Positions 1 to 8,400 are shown, counted from the first letter of the stretch. The stretch: DNA of 64,000 nucleotides from Paenibacillus sp. FSL H3-0469 (GCF_038051945.1 NZ_CP150302.1:1550001-1614000); one strand, 5' to 3'. Program-made: numbers and translations. Notes: generated by a model from the letters alone, not told the origin.

Positions 1-41
1 AATTTTCACGAATTTGTGTCTTTTTTCACAAACATTCATAT

Positions 42-584
42 TTACTCTTTCAAAGTATCCTCCCACTCCTCTCTAAGCAGCCCCATCCGGATAGAATCAT
101 AGAATATTCCGTTATAATATCGGCATTTTCTCAGCCTGCCCTCCATGGTCATGCCCAGCTTCATTCCTGCCTTCATCATGCGCTCATTCCCGGACCAGGT
201 GGTGTAGCCGACACGGACTAGCGGAAGGGCAGTGAATAAATGACCGATCCACAGCTTCAGAGCTCTAGTCCCGTAACCGCTGCCCCAAAAGGCAGGATCA
301 TAGATGACAATCCCCATTTCCAGCCAGTATGACGGCTTATGCTCCCAATAGTAGCTGACATCACCTATAATAGCGCCCTCTACTTCTATTACCCAATTGT
401 TCCCACATCCAATAATTTCGGCTCGCTTCTCGTAATACGTCTCCCATGTAATGCGTTTGTGTTCATAATAAGGCGCATCCCATTTCTTCCATTCCGGGGT
501 CTCCTCTTTATAAGCGAGCTCCCATAGCCTGGGCAAATCCCCTTCAGCTATTGGACGTATCCGTAATTGGTGATCCTGAACCAT
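42..584 (-). CDS. GNAT family N-acetyltransferase (RimJ/RimL type)
   Basis: This 180-residue protein is predicted to move an acetyl group from acetyl-CoA to an amine, either a protein N-terminus or a small molecule. It has the whole length of a RimJ/RimL-type GNAT domain. The acetyl-CoA loop is visible around residue 100 as FWGSGYGTRA, matching the Q/RxxGxG/A signature, and the C-terminal half ends in the usual GRLRK-type beta strand. An SD of GGAGGA lies 6 nt before the ATG. It stands alone at the window edge. The substrate cannot be told from sequence. Confidence 0.85.
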   Translation of the reverse strand: MVQDHQLRIRPIAEGDLPRLWELAYKEETPEWKKWDAPYYEHKRITWETYYEKRAEIIGCGNNWVIEVEGAIIGDVSYYWEHKPSYWLEMGIVIYDPAFWGSGYGTRALKLWIGHLFTALPLVRVGYTTWSGNERMMKAGMKLGMTMEGRLRKCRYYNGIFYDSIRMGLLREEWEDTLKE

Positions 585-1086
585 AAATCTCCTCCGCTCC
601 TGTAGGCCTGTCGTTAACTTCTTGGCGCTTATTATATATTCTTATAATAACTGATTATGGCAAGCCGTGACTGGTAATAAATGTGTATAAACAAATTGGA
701 CTTCCCGGTGTCAGATTGAGATAATACAGTACAACTAAATCTTCCCTAAATGGGTTCGAACTAGTAGCTCATCAGATTAAAAAGGATGGATAAGCTTGTT
801 AATCCCTATCCACCCTAAATCTAACGGACCGAAGAGACCTTATCCCCGCGAAAACGCCACTTTTTGCAGCGTAACGGACTCAGGCGACCTTATAGTCTCT
901 CTATGAGACGTTTCGGAGCTGCCGTGCAAAGGATAAGGCCTGTGGAGTCCGTTACTCGCCCCATTGGCGGCTTTCTTCCCGGATAAGAGCACCTCAGTCC
1001 GTTAAGCTAAGCCAAACGCCCCTGAAGAACTACGCCAGTTTGGTAAAAACGTACCAACATATGTATATATAGAAAGGATAATCCCA
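585..1086. other. Intergenic region with a dispersed repeat, no gene seen
   Basis: No supported coding region lies here. Positions 783-1030 are one copy of a ~250-bp repeat whose reverse complement lies at 55608-55856. The rest is AT-rich spacer between the divergent GNAT and serine hydrolase genes. Confidence 0.7.
783..1030 (+). repeat. Dispersed ~250-bp repeat, copy 1
   Basis: This copy aligns over nearly its whole length with the reverse complement of 55608-55856; by eye roughly 85 percent of positions agree. Shared blocks include GGATAAGCTTGTTAA, GCAGCGTAACGGACTCAGGC and GAGACGTTTCGGAGC. The core is built from alternating AACGGACT and AGTCCGTTA words, which also occur more loosely at 14436-14630. 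It has no reading frame, transposase or flanking target duplication that I can see, so it looks like a non-coding interspersed element. Confidence 0.8.
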
Positions 1087-2034
1087 ATGAACCTGTCCAC
1101 CCTATCAGCCTCGCTTGCGCCGCTGAATCTGCGGAGCTGTCTGATTCAGCAGCAAGGCAAGCTGATCTTCGAACATTATAGAGATCAGCGCACGGCCTCC
1201 GAGCTGGCGAAGATCAACTCCTGCACCAAGAGTATCCTCTCCGCGCTGATCTGCATCGCCATGGACCAGGGGCTGCTGCCCGGCCCTTCAGCACCGCTGA
1301 GCGGCTTTTTCCCGCAGGTCCTACGCGATAAGGACGCACGGAAGCCAAACATTACGCTTGAGCAGCTGCTGACCATGTCTGCAGGCTTTCGCTGGACGGA
1401 GTTCGGCGGGGCTAACTCCTTCCCGAAGATGACCCGCACCCCGCACTGGGTGAATTATGTGCTGGAGCAGCCGCTCGCGGATGAGCCGGGTACCCGGATG
1501 GAATATAATTCAGGAATCTCGCAATTGCTGTCTTCGATTCTGGTACAAGCCACAGGACAGAGCACAGCCAGCTATGCCGAACAAGTTCTCTTCGGGCCGC
1601 TCGGCATCAGGGACTATGACTGGGAATCCGACCCCCAGGGCATCCATACCGGCGGCTTCGGGCTGAAGCTGCGGCCGGCAGACCTGCTGAATTTCGGACA
1701 GCTCTATTTGCAGCAGGGGGTATGGAAGGATTCGCAGATCATCTCCGGCAGTTGGGCTGTACGTTCGGTTCAGCCAGTCATGCACACGGAGCCCCCCCGC
1801 CATGGAGGGTATGGCTGGCACTGGTGGACAGATGCCCTGTCCCGCAGCACAGCAAGCGGAGAATTCAGTCTGGTAGACTACTATTACGCCCGCGGATACG
1901 CCGGACAATTCGTGTATGTAGTGCCGGAGCTTCAGCTCGTCGCTGTGCTGACCCAGGATAACAAGCGCGGGAAGAATAATCCTCCGCCGGATGTGTTCCG
2001 TGACTATATCGTGCCTCTGCTTGGATCTATTTAG
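1087..2034 (+). CDS. Serine hydrolase, beta-lactamase/penicillin-binding-like fold
   Basis: The 315-residue protein belongs to the class C beta-lactamase-like serine hydrolases, which cleave amide or ester bonds through an acyl-enzyme. The catalytic SxxK tetrad reads SCTK near residue 47, the second motif is YNSG near residue 140, and a HGGYGWHWW segment near residue 237 sits where the KTG-like third motif is expected. There is no signal peptide, so it is probably a cytoplasmic esterase or peptidase rather than a secreted beta-lactamase. Its end overlaps the convergent gerAB-like gene by 8 nt. The start ATG follows AGAAAGGATAATCCCA, a modest SD. Confidence 0.85.
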   Translation: MNLSTLSASLAPLNLRSCLIQQQGKLIFEHYRDQRTASELAKINSCTKSILSALICIAMDQGLLPGPSAPLSGFFPQVLRDKDARKPNITLEQLLTMSAGFRWTEFGGANSFPKMTRTPHWVNYVLEQPLADEPGTRMEYNSGISQLLSSILVQATGQSTASYAEQVLFGPLGIRDYDWESDPQGIHTGGFGLKLRPADLLNFGQLYLQQGVWKDSQIISGSWAVRSVQPVMHTEPPRHGGYGWHWWTDALSRSTASGEFSLVDYYYARGYAGQFVYVVPELQLVAVLTQDNKRGKNNPPPDVFRDYIVPLLGSI

Positions 2035-3100
2035 GCTTGCTTCTGAGCTTGCTGGCTGCATACCATATTAACGGGCACAGCAGGTTGAAGAAGAATACAT
2101 TGAGATACCAGATTTCATTCAGCTCGGCAATCACCGAGGGATTATCCCAGACATTCATCGCCAAGGGAATGCTGGCCAGGGCCAGAGGAATCAGCAGTTC
2201 CTTGTATTGCTTAATTCCGAATAGATCAGCACAGCCATAGGCAACGATGAAGAGGGTAAGAATCAGCCGGTAAAAAATAACGATGAACCAGATGATTGTG
2301 ACGATAGTCTCAATCCGCTCATAGAATCCGCCTATCGTTACTGTTTTGGCCGCAAACTGGCTGACATAAGGCATGTTCGGCGGCAGGCTTTCGCCCAGCA
2401 CCGCAATAATCAGCACCGTCAGCAGAAGCAGGGCGATACTGGTAATCCAGGTGCTGTGGACGAGCGCTTTTCGATAAGAAGCTTTGTCCTTGAGGAAGGG
2501 AACCAGGAACAGGCTTAAGGCTACTTCGCTGCTCGGATAACCAAGGAACATAACCGTGCCCTGAAATACGGGCTGCCCCCCCTTCTCAAAGACGGGCAGG
2601 AAGTTCGTCCATTCCGTACCGTGCAGCAGGGACAGTAAGAACAGCAATAGCAGAGCCATTGCAACCGGGAAAGTAATCTCAGCAGACCGGCCGACCGCAA
2701 TAATCCCTTTATACAGGCAATAGACCAAGGCGAACAGGATCAGGACATAGATCGCTGATGGCGGAGTCTCAACAAAGAGGTCGTTGCTGGTAAAGTCGCC
2801 GAGGCTGCGGAGCGTCAGAATAAAGATGAGAAAAGGCACACAGAATATATATAGGGCCAGCATGATTTTACCGCCCGCATTCCCCAGTACACGGCTTAGA
2901 AATTGCCCCAGGGTATCGCCGTTCATCTGGGAATACAGCGCCACGAATAACCGGATGACCAGCAGCTGAATCAGCATGCCCAGCAGGATCGGCGCCCAGG
3001 AATCTTTACCGGACAATCCGATGACCATGGAAGGCAGCCCCAGTAAGGCACTTCCCCAATAATGCAGAGTCAGCAGCATCATTAACTGCCGGGAGCTCAT
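2027..3100 (-). CDS. gerAB-like: Spore germination permease, GerAB/GerKB family
   Basis: This 357-residue polytopic membrane protein has about ten hydrophobic segments and belongs to the GerAB/GerKB subfamily of amino acid-polyamine-organocation transporters. In germinant receptors the B subunit sits in the inner spore membrane and forms the germinant-binding pocket. It is the last gene of an operon read leftwards: gerAA-like, gerAC-like, a small two-TM gene, then this one. It is preceded by an AGGGGATG-type ribosome site. The germinant cannot be deduced. The 3' end runs 8 nt into the convergent serine hydrolase gene, so no separate terminator is visible. Confidence 0.93.
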   Translation of the reverse strand: MSSRQLMMLLTLHYWGSALLGLPSMVIGLSGKDSWAPILLGMLIQLLVIRLFVALYSQMNGDTLGQFLSRVLGNAGGKIMLALYIFCVPFLIFILTLRSLGDFTSNDLFVETPPSAIYVLILFALVYCLYKGIIAVGRSAEITFPVAMALLLLFLLSLLHGTEWTNFLPVFEKGGQPVFQGTVMFLGYPSSEVALSLFLVPFLKDKASYRKALVHSTWITSIALLLLTVLIIAVLGESLPPNMPYVSQFAAKTVTIGGFYERIETIVTIIWFIVIFYRLILTLFIVAYGCADLFGIKQYKELLIPLALASIPLAMNVWDNPSVIAELNEIWYLNVFFFNLLCPLIWYAASKLRSKPK

Positions 3101-3135
3101 CTGTACATCCCCTCCTTTGTTGAATCTACTCCCAG

Positions 3136-3360
3136 TTAGCCTAGAATGTCGCCCGGCTTCAAGAATTGCAGCAGGTTAATGAACGGCCGCAGCAGATCAG
3201 GGGTGAACCCGTCTTTGGCCGACACAATATTTAAGCCCAGTGCCAGTGCGTACAGAGCATACACAAGCGTTTTCTCCCGGAGTCTGCCCCGTCTCTTGCG
3301 GTAACGGCTGAATTGCCACATCCATAGCAGCACATTGATTGAGATTAGAAAAGCATTCAT
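3136..3360 (-). CDS. Small two-TM protein in germinant receptor operon (D-subunit-like)
   Basis: This encodes a 74-residue protein with a hydrophobic helix at residues 2-16, a very basic stretch (RYRKRRGRLREK) at 19-30, and a second hydrophobic segment at about 31-46. It overlaps the upstream gerAC-like gene by 4 nt (ATGA), which argues for translational coupling and a real gene. Small two-TM D proteins encoded in or near gerA-type operons are known from Bacillus and modulate receptor activity. Assignment to that group rests on size, topology and position, not on recognised sequence similarity. Confidence 0.7.
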   Translation of the reverse strand: MNAFLISINVLLWMWQFSRYRKRRGRLREKTLVYALYALALGLNIVSAKDGFTPDLLRPFINLLQFLKPGDILG

Positions 3361-4559
3361 GCGTCCGGTTCCTTTAATGGCGGATTTACGATTCTTCCCC
3401 GGCCCTTAATGATGTACTCCACAACCACCTTCACATCCATCCTGCTGAATTTCTCATTCCACTGATCCTTCCATTTACTCCAGTACCGGGGATGCTTCTG
3501 ATGAAATTTATTTCCGAACCCAAAGATATCGACGCCGAAATTACTCTGCACATCCCGGATTCCAGTGGCAATCAGGGCCTCCGTACGTGCAATGGCCATC
3601 TCTTTCATCTTCTCAAGCGTCTCCCTGCTATTCAAATCAAGGTTACACTCCACCTCTCCCACATTAGCCTCAATTCTCACCTTGACAGTGGCTGATGGCT
3701 CCCCGTTTCGCAATTCAGGCTTAATCGAGGTCTTGGCATCCAGTACCTCCATCACAAAATCTCCATCCAGGTCCGGACAATCCACCTTGCCTACAGTCGA
3801 TTTAACCTTGCCGGTCACATAGTTGTAAGCCTTACTGTCCGATTCATTCAGCCAGCCGAGCAGAACATCATCCTTCATCACTCCGATGCCCCGGTACTCA
3901 AATTTGAGCGGGCTGTTAATGGAATCGACGTTTTCCTTCGTCTTTCCCTTCTCCAGATCCCCCACCAGATGCAGACCGGTCAATACGGCCTCCTGGCCGT
4001 CCAGATCGAACCATTTCATCAGATCAAGCAGACGTACCGCCGAGGTTGGTGCCCAGTTCCGCTGAGACCCGTTAAGTGAATCATATAGATCTCTGGCCGG
4101 CAGCCGCTCCAGCGGGGTCATGATGGATAAGGCATCGTAAGCCGTCCCTTCCCGTACGATGGCCACATCGAAATCCGGCCGGACCTCGTGATCCCTGAAC
4201 AGGAAATCCAGCGGCTTGCGGATGCCCTCCCTGGCCATGCTCTCGTCCAGCAGCAGCATGCTCAGATGGGATAGATATACCTTACGCGGCAGCATGGTGG
4301 TCAATTTGCGCAGAGCTTCCATAATGGTTGCCGACTCCGTGGCAACTACAAGAGCCGGAGGCCCGCCCGCGCCTCCGCTGCTGGCAGCCGCCAGACTGGG
4401 CGCGACAATCTGCACGGTTACCCGGTAGCCCTTGTCCGTACGGTCAATGCCAAGACCGATGGCGACCGCCAAATCACTAAGTTCTTTGCGGCTCCAGCAG
4501 CCCGTTAACGGTATACTTATCAGAACCAGCACACAGATTAGGATTACCATCCTTCTCAT
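3357..4559 (-). CDS. gerAC-like: Spore germination lipoprotein, GerAC family
   Basis: The 400-residue protein starts with a hydrophobic signal ending in the lipobox LTGC (Cys21), so it is a predicted lipoprotein anchored to the outer face of the inner spore membrane. Its length and three-domain GerAC architecture fit the C subunit of a germinant receptor; the C-terminal part carries the usual amphipathic segment ending in VEYIIKGRGRI. It follows gerAA-like by 2 nt and overlaps the small downstream gene by 4 nt, so all four genes should be made from one transcript in the forespore. A Ser/Gly/Pro-rich insertion (SSGGAGGPPA) near residue 65 looks like a local loop expansion. Confidence 0.93.
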   Translation of the reverse strand: MRRMVILICVLVLISIPLTGCWSRKELSDLAVAIGLGIDRTDKGYRVTVQIVAPSLAAASSGGAGGPPALVVATESATIMEALRKLTTMLPRKVYLSHLSMLLLDESMAREGIRKPLDFLFRDHEVRPDFDVAIVREGTAYDALSIMTPLERLPARDLYDSLNGSQRNWAPTSAVRLLDLMKWFDLDGQEAVLTGLHLVGDLEKGKTKENVDSINSPLKFEYRGIGVMKDDVLLGWLNESDSKAYNYVTGKVKSTVGKVDCPDLDGDFVMEVLDAKTSIKPELRNGEPSATVKVRIEANVGEVECNLDLNSRETLEKMKEMAIARTEALIATGIRDVQSNFGVDIFGFGNKFHQKHPRYWSKWKDQWNEKFSRMDVKVVVEYIIKGRGRIVNPPLKEPDA

Positions 4560-4561
4560 GG

Positions 4562-6061
4562 CTAAGCCCCGTTCCTGGTGCGTTTATTCCGCGAGCCGGA
4601 CCAATAAGGACTACGGAAGACACCATCTCCCTGCTCGCTCTTCAGATAAGGTGCATAAGGCCGCATGTAAGGAACGCCAGCAGACTCCAGGCTGCAGATA
4701 TGCACGGTCAGAATGACGAATCCTACAGTAATCCCGTATATGCCGAAGGAAGCTGCCGCCCCCATGAACAGAAACCGGATGAGCCGGATGGGAATCGACA
4801 TATTATAGGCCGGAATAACAAAGCTTGAAATTCCGGTAATCGCCACCACGATCACCATCCCTGCCGATACAATTCCGGCGTCTACCGCCGCCTGTCCGAC
4901 AATCAGCGTCCCCACAATGGATACCGCCTGGCCGATGTTGCGGGGCATACGGATTCCGGCTTCACGTATGATCTCGAAGGTGATCTCCATGAGCGTGGCT
5001 TCAACAAATGCCGGGAACGGCACGCCCTCACGCTGAAACATAATACTTAGCAGCAGCCGGGTGGGCAGCAGATCCTGGTGGAAGGTTGTAATGGCAATGT
5101 ATAGTCCGGGAGCAAAGATGCTGATAATTACAGCGGTGAGCCGCAAGATCCGAATCAGACTGGAGAACAAATAAGGCTGATAGCTATCCTCCGCCGACTG
5201 GATGAAATCCAGGAACAGGGAGGGAATAATCATGACAAAGGGTGTCCCATCCACTATAATGGCAACCCTGCCTTCAGCCAGGCCTGCCGTGATGCTATCC
5301 GGCCGCTCCGTGTTCAGCACTGTCGGAAACACCGTGTATTTGTTGCTCTGCAGATACTCCTCGATGAATTCGCCTTCCAGGACAGTTTTCAGCCCGATCT
5401 GATCGAACATCTCCGTTATCCGGTTCAGCACCTGCTGATCAGCCACCCCCTCGACATAGAGGATAGAAATATCCGTCTGTGTCACCTGCCCCACCGAGCG
5501 GGTTACAATTCTCAGACGCTCGTCCTTCATTTTCCTGCGGATCATTGTAATATTAGTGCGCAGATCATCGGTGAACCCTTCTTGAGGCCCCCGGATGACT
5601 GTTTCCGTCTTGGTTTCATCAATACTCTTCTTCTCATAGCCCTGGATCGCAAGCGCAAGCGCCTTATCGCAGCCATCAATCAACACCAGGACACAGCCGG
5701 ATAAAATATCCTTGACCGCTCCGCTCACGGTCTCAGTCGTTTGAACCTGTCCCGCACTCAGGATCTGGTTGCTGAAATAGTCCAGCAGACTGTGCCCTTC
5801 CGGGGCAGGCGGTGCAGACTGAATCGCTGGAATGAACGACTCCTCCAAGACCTGATTGTTCACCATTCCGTCCAGGAAAATTAATTGAATAACGCATTCC
5901 CGCTGTGGATGGCCCCAATCCAGACGAAGCGAGCGGACGCTTACATCCGAGCTGTTCCCCAGTCTGCGGCAGATCAGCTCCGTATTGATGTGAGACTCCC
6001 GGCTCAGGCGCTGTGGATGCTCATTATGCAGATGACCGGGTTGCTGTTCATGAAATTTCAT
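4562..6061 (-). CDS. gerAA-like: Spore germination protein, GerAA family
   Basis: This 499-residue protein has a soluble N-terminal region of about 280 residues followed by around five membrane helices, as in GerAA/GerKA A subunits. The A subunit oligomerises and is thought to form the ion channel of the germinant receptor. The conserved GVPFPAFVEATLMEITFEIIREAG block (about residues 350-373) is typical of the family. It is the first gene of the operon, with SD GGGAGAG before the ATG. Forespore (sigma-G) control would be expected, but I could not identify a convincing promoter. A hairpin terminator reading the same way lies about 100 nt upstream at 6163-6200. Confidence 0.94.
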   Translation of the reverse strand: MKFHEQQPGHLHNEHPQRLSRESHINTELICRRLGNSSDVSVRSLRLDWGHPQRECVIQLIFLDGMVNNQVLEESFIPAIQSAPPAPEGHSLLDYFSNQILSAGQVQTTETVSGAVKDILSGCVLVLIDGCDKALALAIQGYEKKSIDETKTETVIRGPQEGFTDDLRTNITMIRRKMKDERLRIVTRSVGQVTQTDISILYVEGVADQQVLNRITEMFDQIGLKTVLEGEFIEEYLQSNKYTVFPTVLNTERPDSITAGLAEGRVAIIVDGTPFVMIIPSLFLDFIQSAEDSYQPYLFSSLIRILRLTAVIISIFAPGLYIAITTFHQDLLPTRLLLSIMFQREGVPFPAFVEATLMEITFEIIREAGIRMPRNIGQAVSIVGTLIVGQAAVDAGIVSAGMVIVVAITGISSFVIPAYNMSIPIRLIRFLFMGAAASFGIYGITVGFVILTVHICSLESAGVPYMRPYAPYLKSEQGDGVFRSPYWSGSRNKRTRNGA

Positions 6062-6162
6062 GTGTAGACTCTCCCTGCTGTGTCGTCGCGTAGTTATGTA
6101 TCCAGTGTTGCCTAAATTGGTTTATTTCTAAACCATGTAGCAGCGGGTGCAACTTGTATATC

Positions 6163-6200
6163 AAAAAAAGCCCCTTCCCCCGGCAAGGAGAGAAGGAGCT
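6163..6200 (-). terminator. Intrinsic terminator upstream of the germination operon
   Basis: Read on the minus strand, an AGCTCC...GGGGCT stem of about 12 pairs with internal mismatches is followed by seven T. It lies about 100 nt before the gerAA-like start codon, so it would either end transcripts coming from 6.2-7 kb or act within the operon leader. Confidence 0.65.
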
Positions 6201-6218
6201 TATATGTACATACGCACG

Positions 6219-6254
6219 AATCCCCGCTGCCTGATTGCTTAAGGCCCGGGGATT
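6219..6254 (-). other. Hairpin-forming inverted repeat preceding the terminator
   Basis: The arms AATCCCCG and CGGGGATT enclose inner arms GCCT/AGGC, giving a stable stem immediately upstream (in minus-strand sense) of the terminator at 6163-6200. The pair of hairpins resembles a structured leader or the end of a small RNA. Confidence 0.45.
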
Positions 6255-6278
6255 CATGTGTTGATTACGCTATTCAAT

Positions 6279-6341
6279 TCAATCATTTCCTCCAAGTAAC
6301 AAAAGCCATATCCCTGACATGGTGATTGTTCTCAATTTCAT
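6279..6341 (-). CDS. Doubtful 20-residue hydrophobic micro-ORF
   Basis: This 20-codon ORF starts MKLRTITM and continues as a hydrophobic segment with four leucines ending GGND. It is followed after about 25 nt by the hairpins at 6219-6254 and 6163-6200, so it could be a small peptide transcript with its own terminator. The upstream GAAGTGAAC is a poor SD. Kept only as a candidate. Confidence 0.2.
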   Translation of the reverse strand: MKLRTITMSGIWLLLLGGND

Positions 6342-6727
6342 GTTCACTTCATACTTCCGTGTTGCCCGTTCGCTCCATTTCGGAGTGTTGCTCCATGTCA
6401 TGCATATGGGGTGGATTCCCGCGTACACGATTTCACGAAAAACGTTTTCACGGACGTTTTCCCTACTGTGATGAATCGCAGTTGTACGCTTCGCTAACCT
6501 TTTTCATTGGAATCACGCTCTTTCTTCCGCAAGAACCTTCTCTTGCTTGAATAATTAGCTTCGTTCTTCTTCCAATAAAGATTTGCTCCTTGGGTTCCCG
6601 CATACCCACGATCTGCCAGAAGATGTTATCATCCACCTTCTCCATCAGCAGCCGATTCCGGCATGCTTCGCTAACGCTAGTACATCGGGGCTCTCTCCTT
6701 TCCTTCATTCATTGCTAAATTTAGGAA

Positions 6728-6886
6728 TGAGACTATCACCTGCAGTACCACTTATAATGCTTAGTGCTCTTGTAGCTTGTGGTTCCTGTGGTGATGTCTA
6801 CATTATACCTGAGAAACACCCAAATTTAAACTTTCAAAAACCTGCATATCCCCGCTTAATCTGCGATATTAGAGGAGGACTGTAAA
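6728..6886 (+). CDS. Doubtful 52-residue ORF with lipobox-like motif
   Basis: The ORF starts MRLSPAV, has a short hydrophobic core ending LVACGS (Cys18) and a polar tail containing PEKHPN. The arrangement is that of a tiny lipoprotein. However, AGGA directly abuts the ATG, which is too close for a normal SD, and base composition is unlike flanking genes. A GAGGAGG sequence at its end could serve another short ORF from 6891, which runs into the convergent CPBP gene. Probably a remnant or chance ORF. Confidence 0.2.
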
Positions 6887-6976
6887 TAAAATGCCTATCC
6901 CTAATAATTGCTTGGTTTACGGAATATTTGCTCCCGTTAGCTGCTTTTTCTCATGTATGCGCTATCATTCCTTCAG

Positions 6977-7017
6977 AAAAATACCGGCCAGACTGAAGAT
7001 TTGTCTACAGGCTGGCC
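6977..7017 (-). terminator. Intrinsic terminator of the CPBP protease gene
   Basis: On the minus strand a GGCCAG...CTGGCC stem is followed by a T-rich tail (GGTATTTTTCT). It lies just after the stop of the CPBP-family gene. Confidence 0.75.
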
Positions 7018-7024
7018 GCGTAAC

Positions 7025-7783
7025 TCACCGGGCGAGACTATGGCCTTTATATTTGCGGATTAATACCACTAACAGATAAATTCCGTATAGAAGATATAGA
7101 ATATTAAGAATAGCGACGATAAATACCTCATGCTCCAGATTCTCATTGCTGACCATGGCCAGGGCATCGTAGATGAAGTGGAACGCGATCAGCGGAACAA
7201 TATTCCTGCCGGTCTCGATCAGCAAGGCGAGCACACAGCCCAGCAGCAGGGCATTGATCACCTGGAGAAGCGTATGTATAAGATCATTTCCGCCAAACGC
7301 GTTAGCCATATGTAGAACCCCAAAAACAATAGACGAGAACACAATATAGAACAGCGGGCCTTTGGATTTCAGAGCATTCCAAATCACTCCTCTAAAAATG
7401 GCTTCCTCAGTATAGCCCACCAGCAGTGTCATAATGACGATACTGATTACTTCAGGCGCTCCCAGCTCTACGTTGATTCCATTCATCAGCGGCTGGGCCA
7501 CCGCAATAATGAGCAGCGGGATATAGAACAGCACCGCCCGGGACGGACCAGCCTCCAGCTTGCGGAAGCCGAAGCTTACGAGCGAAGAATCCTTTCTTTT
7601 CATATATACCGTTACAATAATGCCCATAACCAGGTAAGCGCAGGCTTGAGCATTCCGTATCCCCATGTCGCCAAATTCCATAATCGTGGCTACAGCGGAG
7701 GCAACGGATACAACCAGGGTCAGGACCACTCCCCATACCAGCGAATAAACGATAGGACGTCCTTGTGCAGCAGTGTTTTTCAT
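7025..7783 (-). CDS. CPBP family intramembrane glutamic endopeptidase
   Basis: This 252-residue protein with about eight membrane segments belongs to the CPBP (CAAX protease and bacteriocin-processing) family. All three family motifs are present: EEAIFR near residue 126, FGVLH near residue 158, and a final HFIYD near residue 206 that supplies the last catalytic His. Such enzymes cleave membrane substrates; roles range from bacteriocin self-immunity to signalling. No bacteriocin gene is adjacent, so the substrate is unknown. It is monocistronic, with AAGGAGATC before the ATG and a terminator at 6977-7017. Confidence 0.88.
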   Translation of the reverse strand: MKNTAAQGRPIVYSLVWGVVLTLVVSVASAVATIMEFGDMGIRNAQACAYLVMGIIVTVYMKRKDSSLVSFGFRKLEAGPSRAVLFYIPLLIIAVAQPLMNGINVELGAPEVISIVIMTLLVGYTEEAIFRGVIWNALKSKGPLFYIVFSSIVFGVLHMANAFGGNDLIHTLLQVINALLLGCVLALLIETGRNIVPLIAFHFIYDALAMVSNENLEHEVFIVAILNILYLLYGIYLLVVLIRKYKGHSLAR

Positions 7784-7908
7784 TTAAGATCTCCTTTATA
7801 GTAGGCTAACGTATTGCCGCTTCAGGACAATAATGGATTAATTGTATGCTATGATGCCAAATTATACGATTTCTATATAAACTTCCAGTGGGCATTGCAG
7901 TCTGTACA

Positions 7909-7917
7909 TGCTATAAT
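7909..7917 (+). promoter_or_regulatory. Extended -10 promoter for the 7951 gene
   Basis: TGCTATAAT is a perfect extended -10 (TGnTATAAT) ending 33 nt before the start codon at 7951. The -35 region is weak, as is usual for extended -10 promoters. Confidence 0.55.
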
Positions 7918-7950
7918 CTCTGAATCCTGCAATGAGAATGGAACAACAAC

Positions 7951-8319
7951 ATGAACAGTCCTATCAAAATCTTCAAAGTGACCGTGCAGCTGGAAAAGGA
8001 TGAATATGGCCTTGAGGTAAGCCATTGGCGTCTGCTGGTGGAAACCAACCGCTATTACGAAATTAAGCCGGAGAGCGGACCGGTAAAACGCATCTACAAA
8101 GAAAAACTGAATACGGTGATGGATGATACCAAATTCTATACGGACGGCTATCTGGCTTGTTCAGCGTTCTGCATAGAGGACCGTATTAATGATATGCATA
8201 CAGAAATGCTGCATACGCTCCAAGTTAAGATCAAGGCATATATGGCGGAGCTTCATTTGAACCAGCAGGCCATTGAGCTGCAGTTCAAGAACCCCGGGCC
8301 TATGAGCGGCCTGAAGTAA
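7951..8319 (+). CDS. Conserved-looking small protein of unknown function
   Basis: This 122-residue soluble protein is rich in charged residues, with no signal peptide or membrane segment. I do not recognise a domain. It has an apparent promoter (extended -10 at 7909-7917), sensible codon usage and a strong terminator directly downstream, so it is likely expressed as a single gene. The upstream ribosome site is weak (GAGAATGGA). A beta-rich N-terminal half followed by a helical segment (residues 82-110) is my reading of the sequence only. Confidence 0.7.
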   Translation: MNSPIKIFKVTVQLEKDEYGLEVSHWRLLVETNRYYEIKPESGPVKRIYKEKLNTVMDDTKFYTDGYLACSAFCIEDRINDMHTEMLHTLQVKIKAYMAELHLNQQAIELQFKNPGPMSGLK

Positions 8320-8341
8320 CCTGTTCCCCCTTGTGCTCTAA

Positions 8342-8389
8342 CACCAAAAAACCGGGAAGGCCGCAGCGGCCCTTCCGGTTTTTTGGTGT
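8342..8389. terminator. Bidirectional intrinsic terminator
   Basis: A near-perfect hairpin (CACCAAAAAACCGG...CCGGTTTTTTGGTG) carries A and T runs on both arms. It serves the plus-strand gene ending at 8319 and the minus-strand chemotaxis operon ending at 8401. Confidence 0.9.
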
Positions 8390-8400
8390 TGTATATTCTG

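Larger units (their letters stand above)
6062..7024. other. Long AT-rich intergenic region with only doubtful small ORFs
   Basis: Nearly 1 kb between the germination operon and the CPBP protease gene has no confidently identifiable gene and a visibly lower GC content than its neighbours. It holds two hairpins read leftwards (6163-6200 and 6219-6254), a 20-codon hydrophobic ORF at 6279-6341 (minus), and a 52-codon ORF at 6728-6886 (plus) with a lipobox-like LVACGS. None has convincing ribosome binding. It could be the remains of decayed genes or small-RNA/peptide territory. Confidence 0.5.

Noticed and set aside
6463..6708. 81-codon minus-strand ORF in the AT-rich island, considered as a transposase or intron fragment
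   Set aside because: No ribosome site, no recognisable motif, and surrounding frames are closed; kept only as part of the intergenic description.
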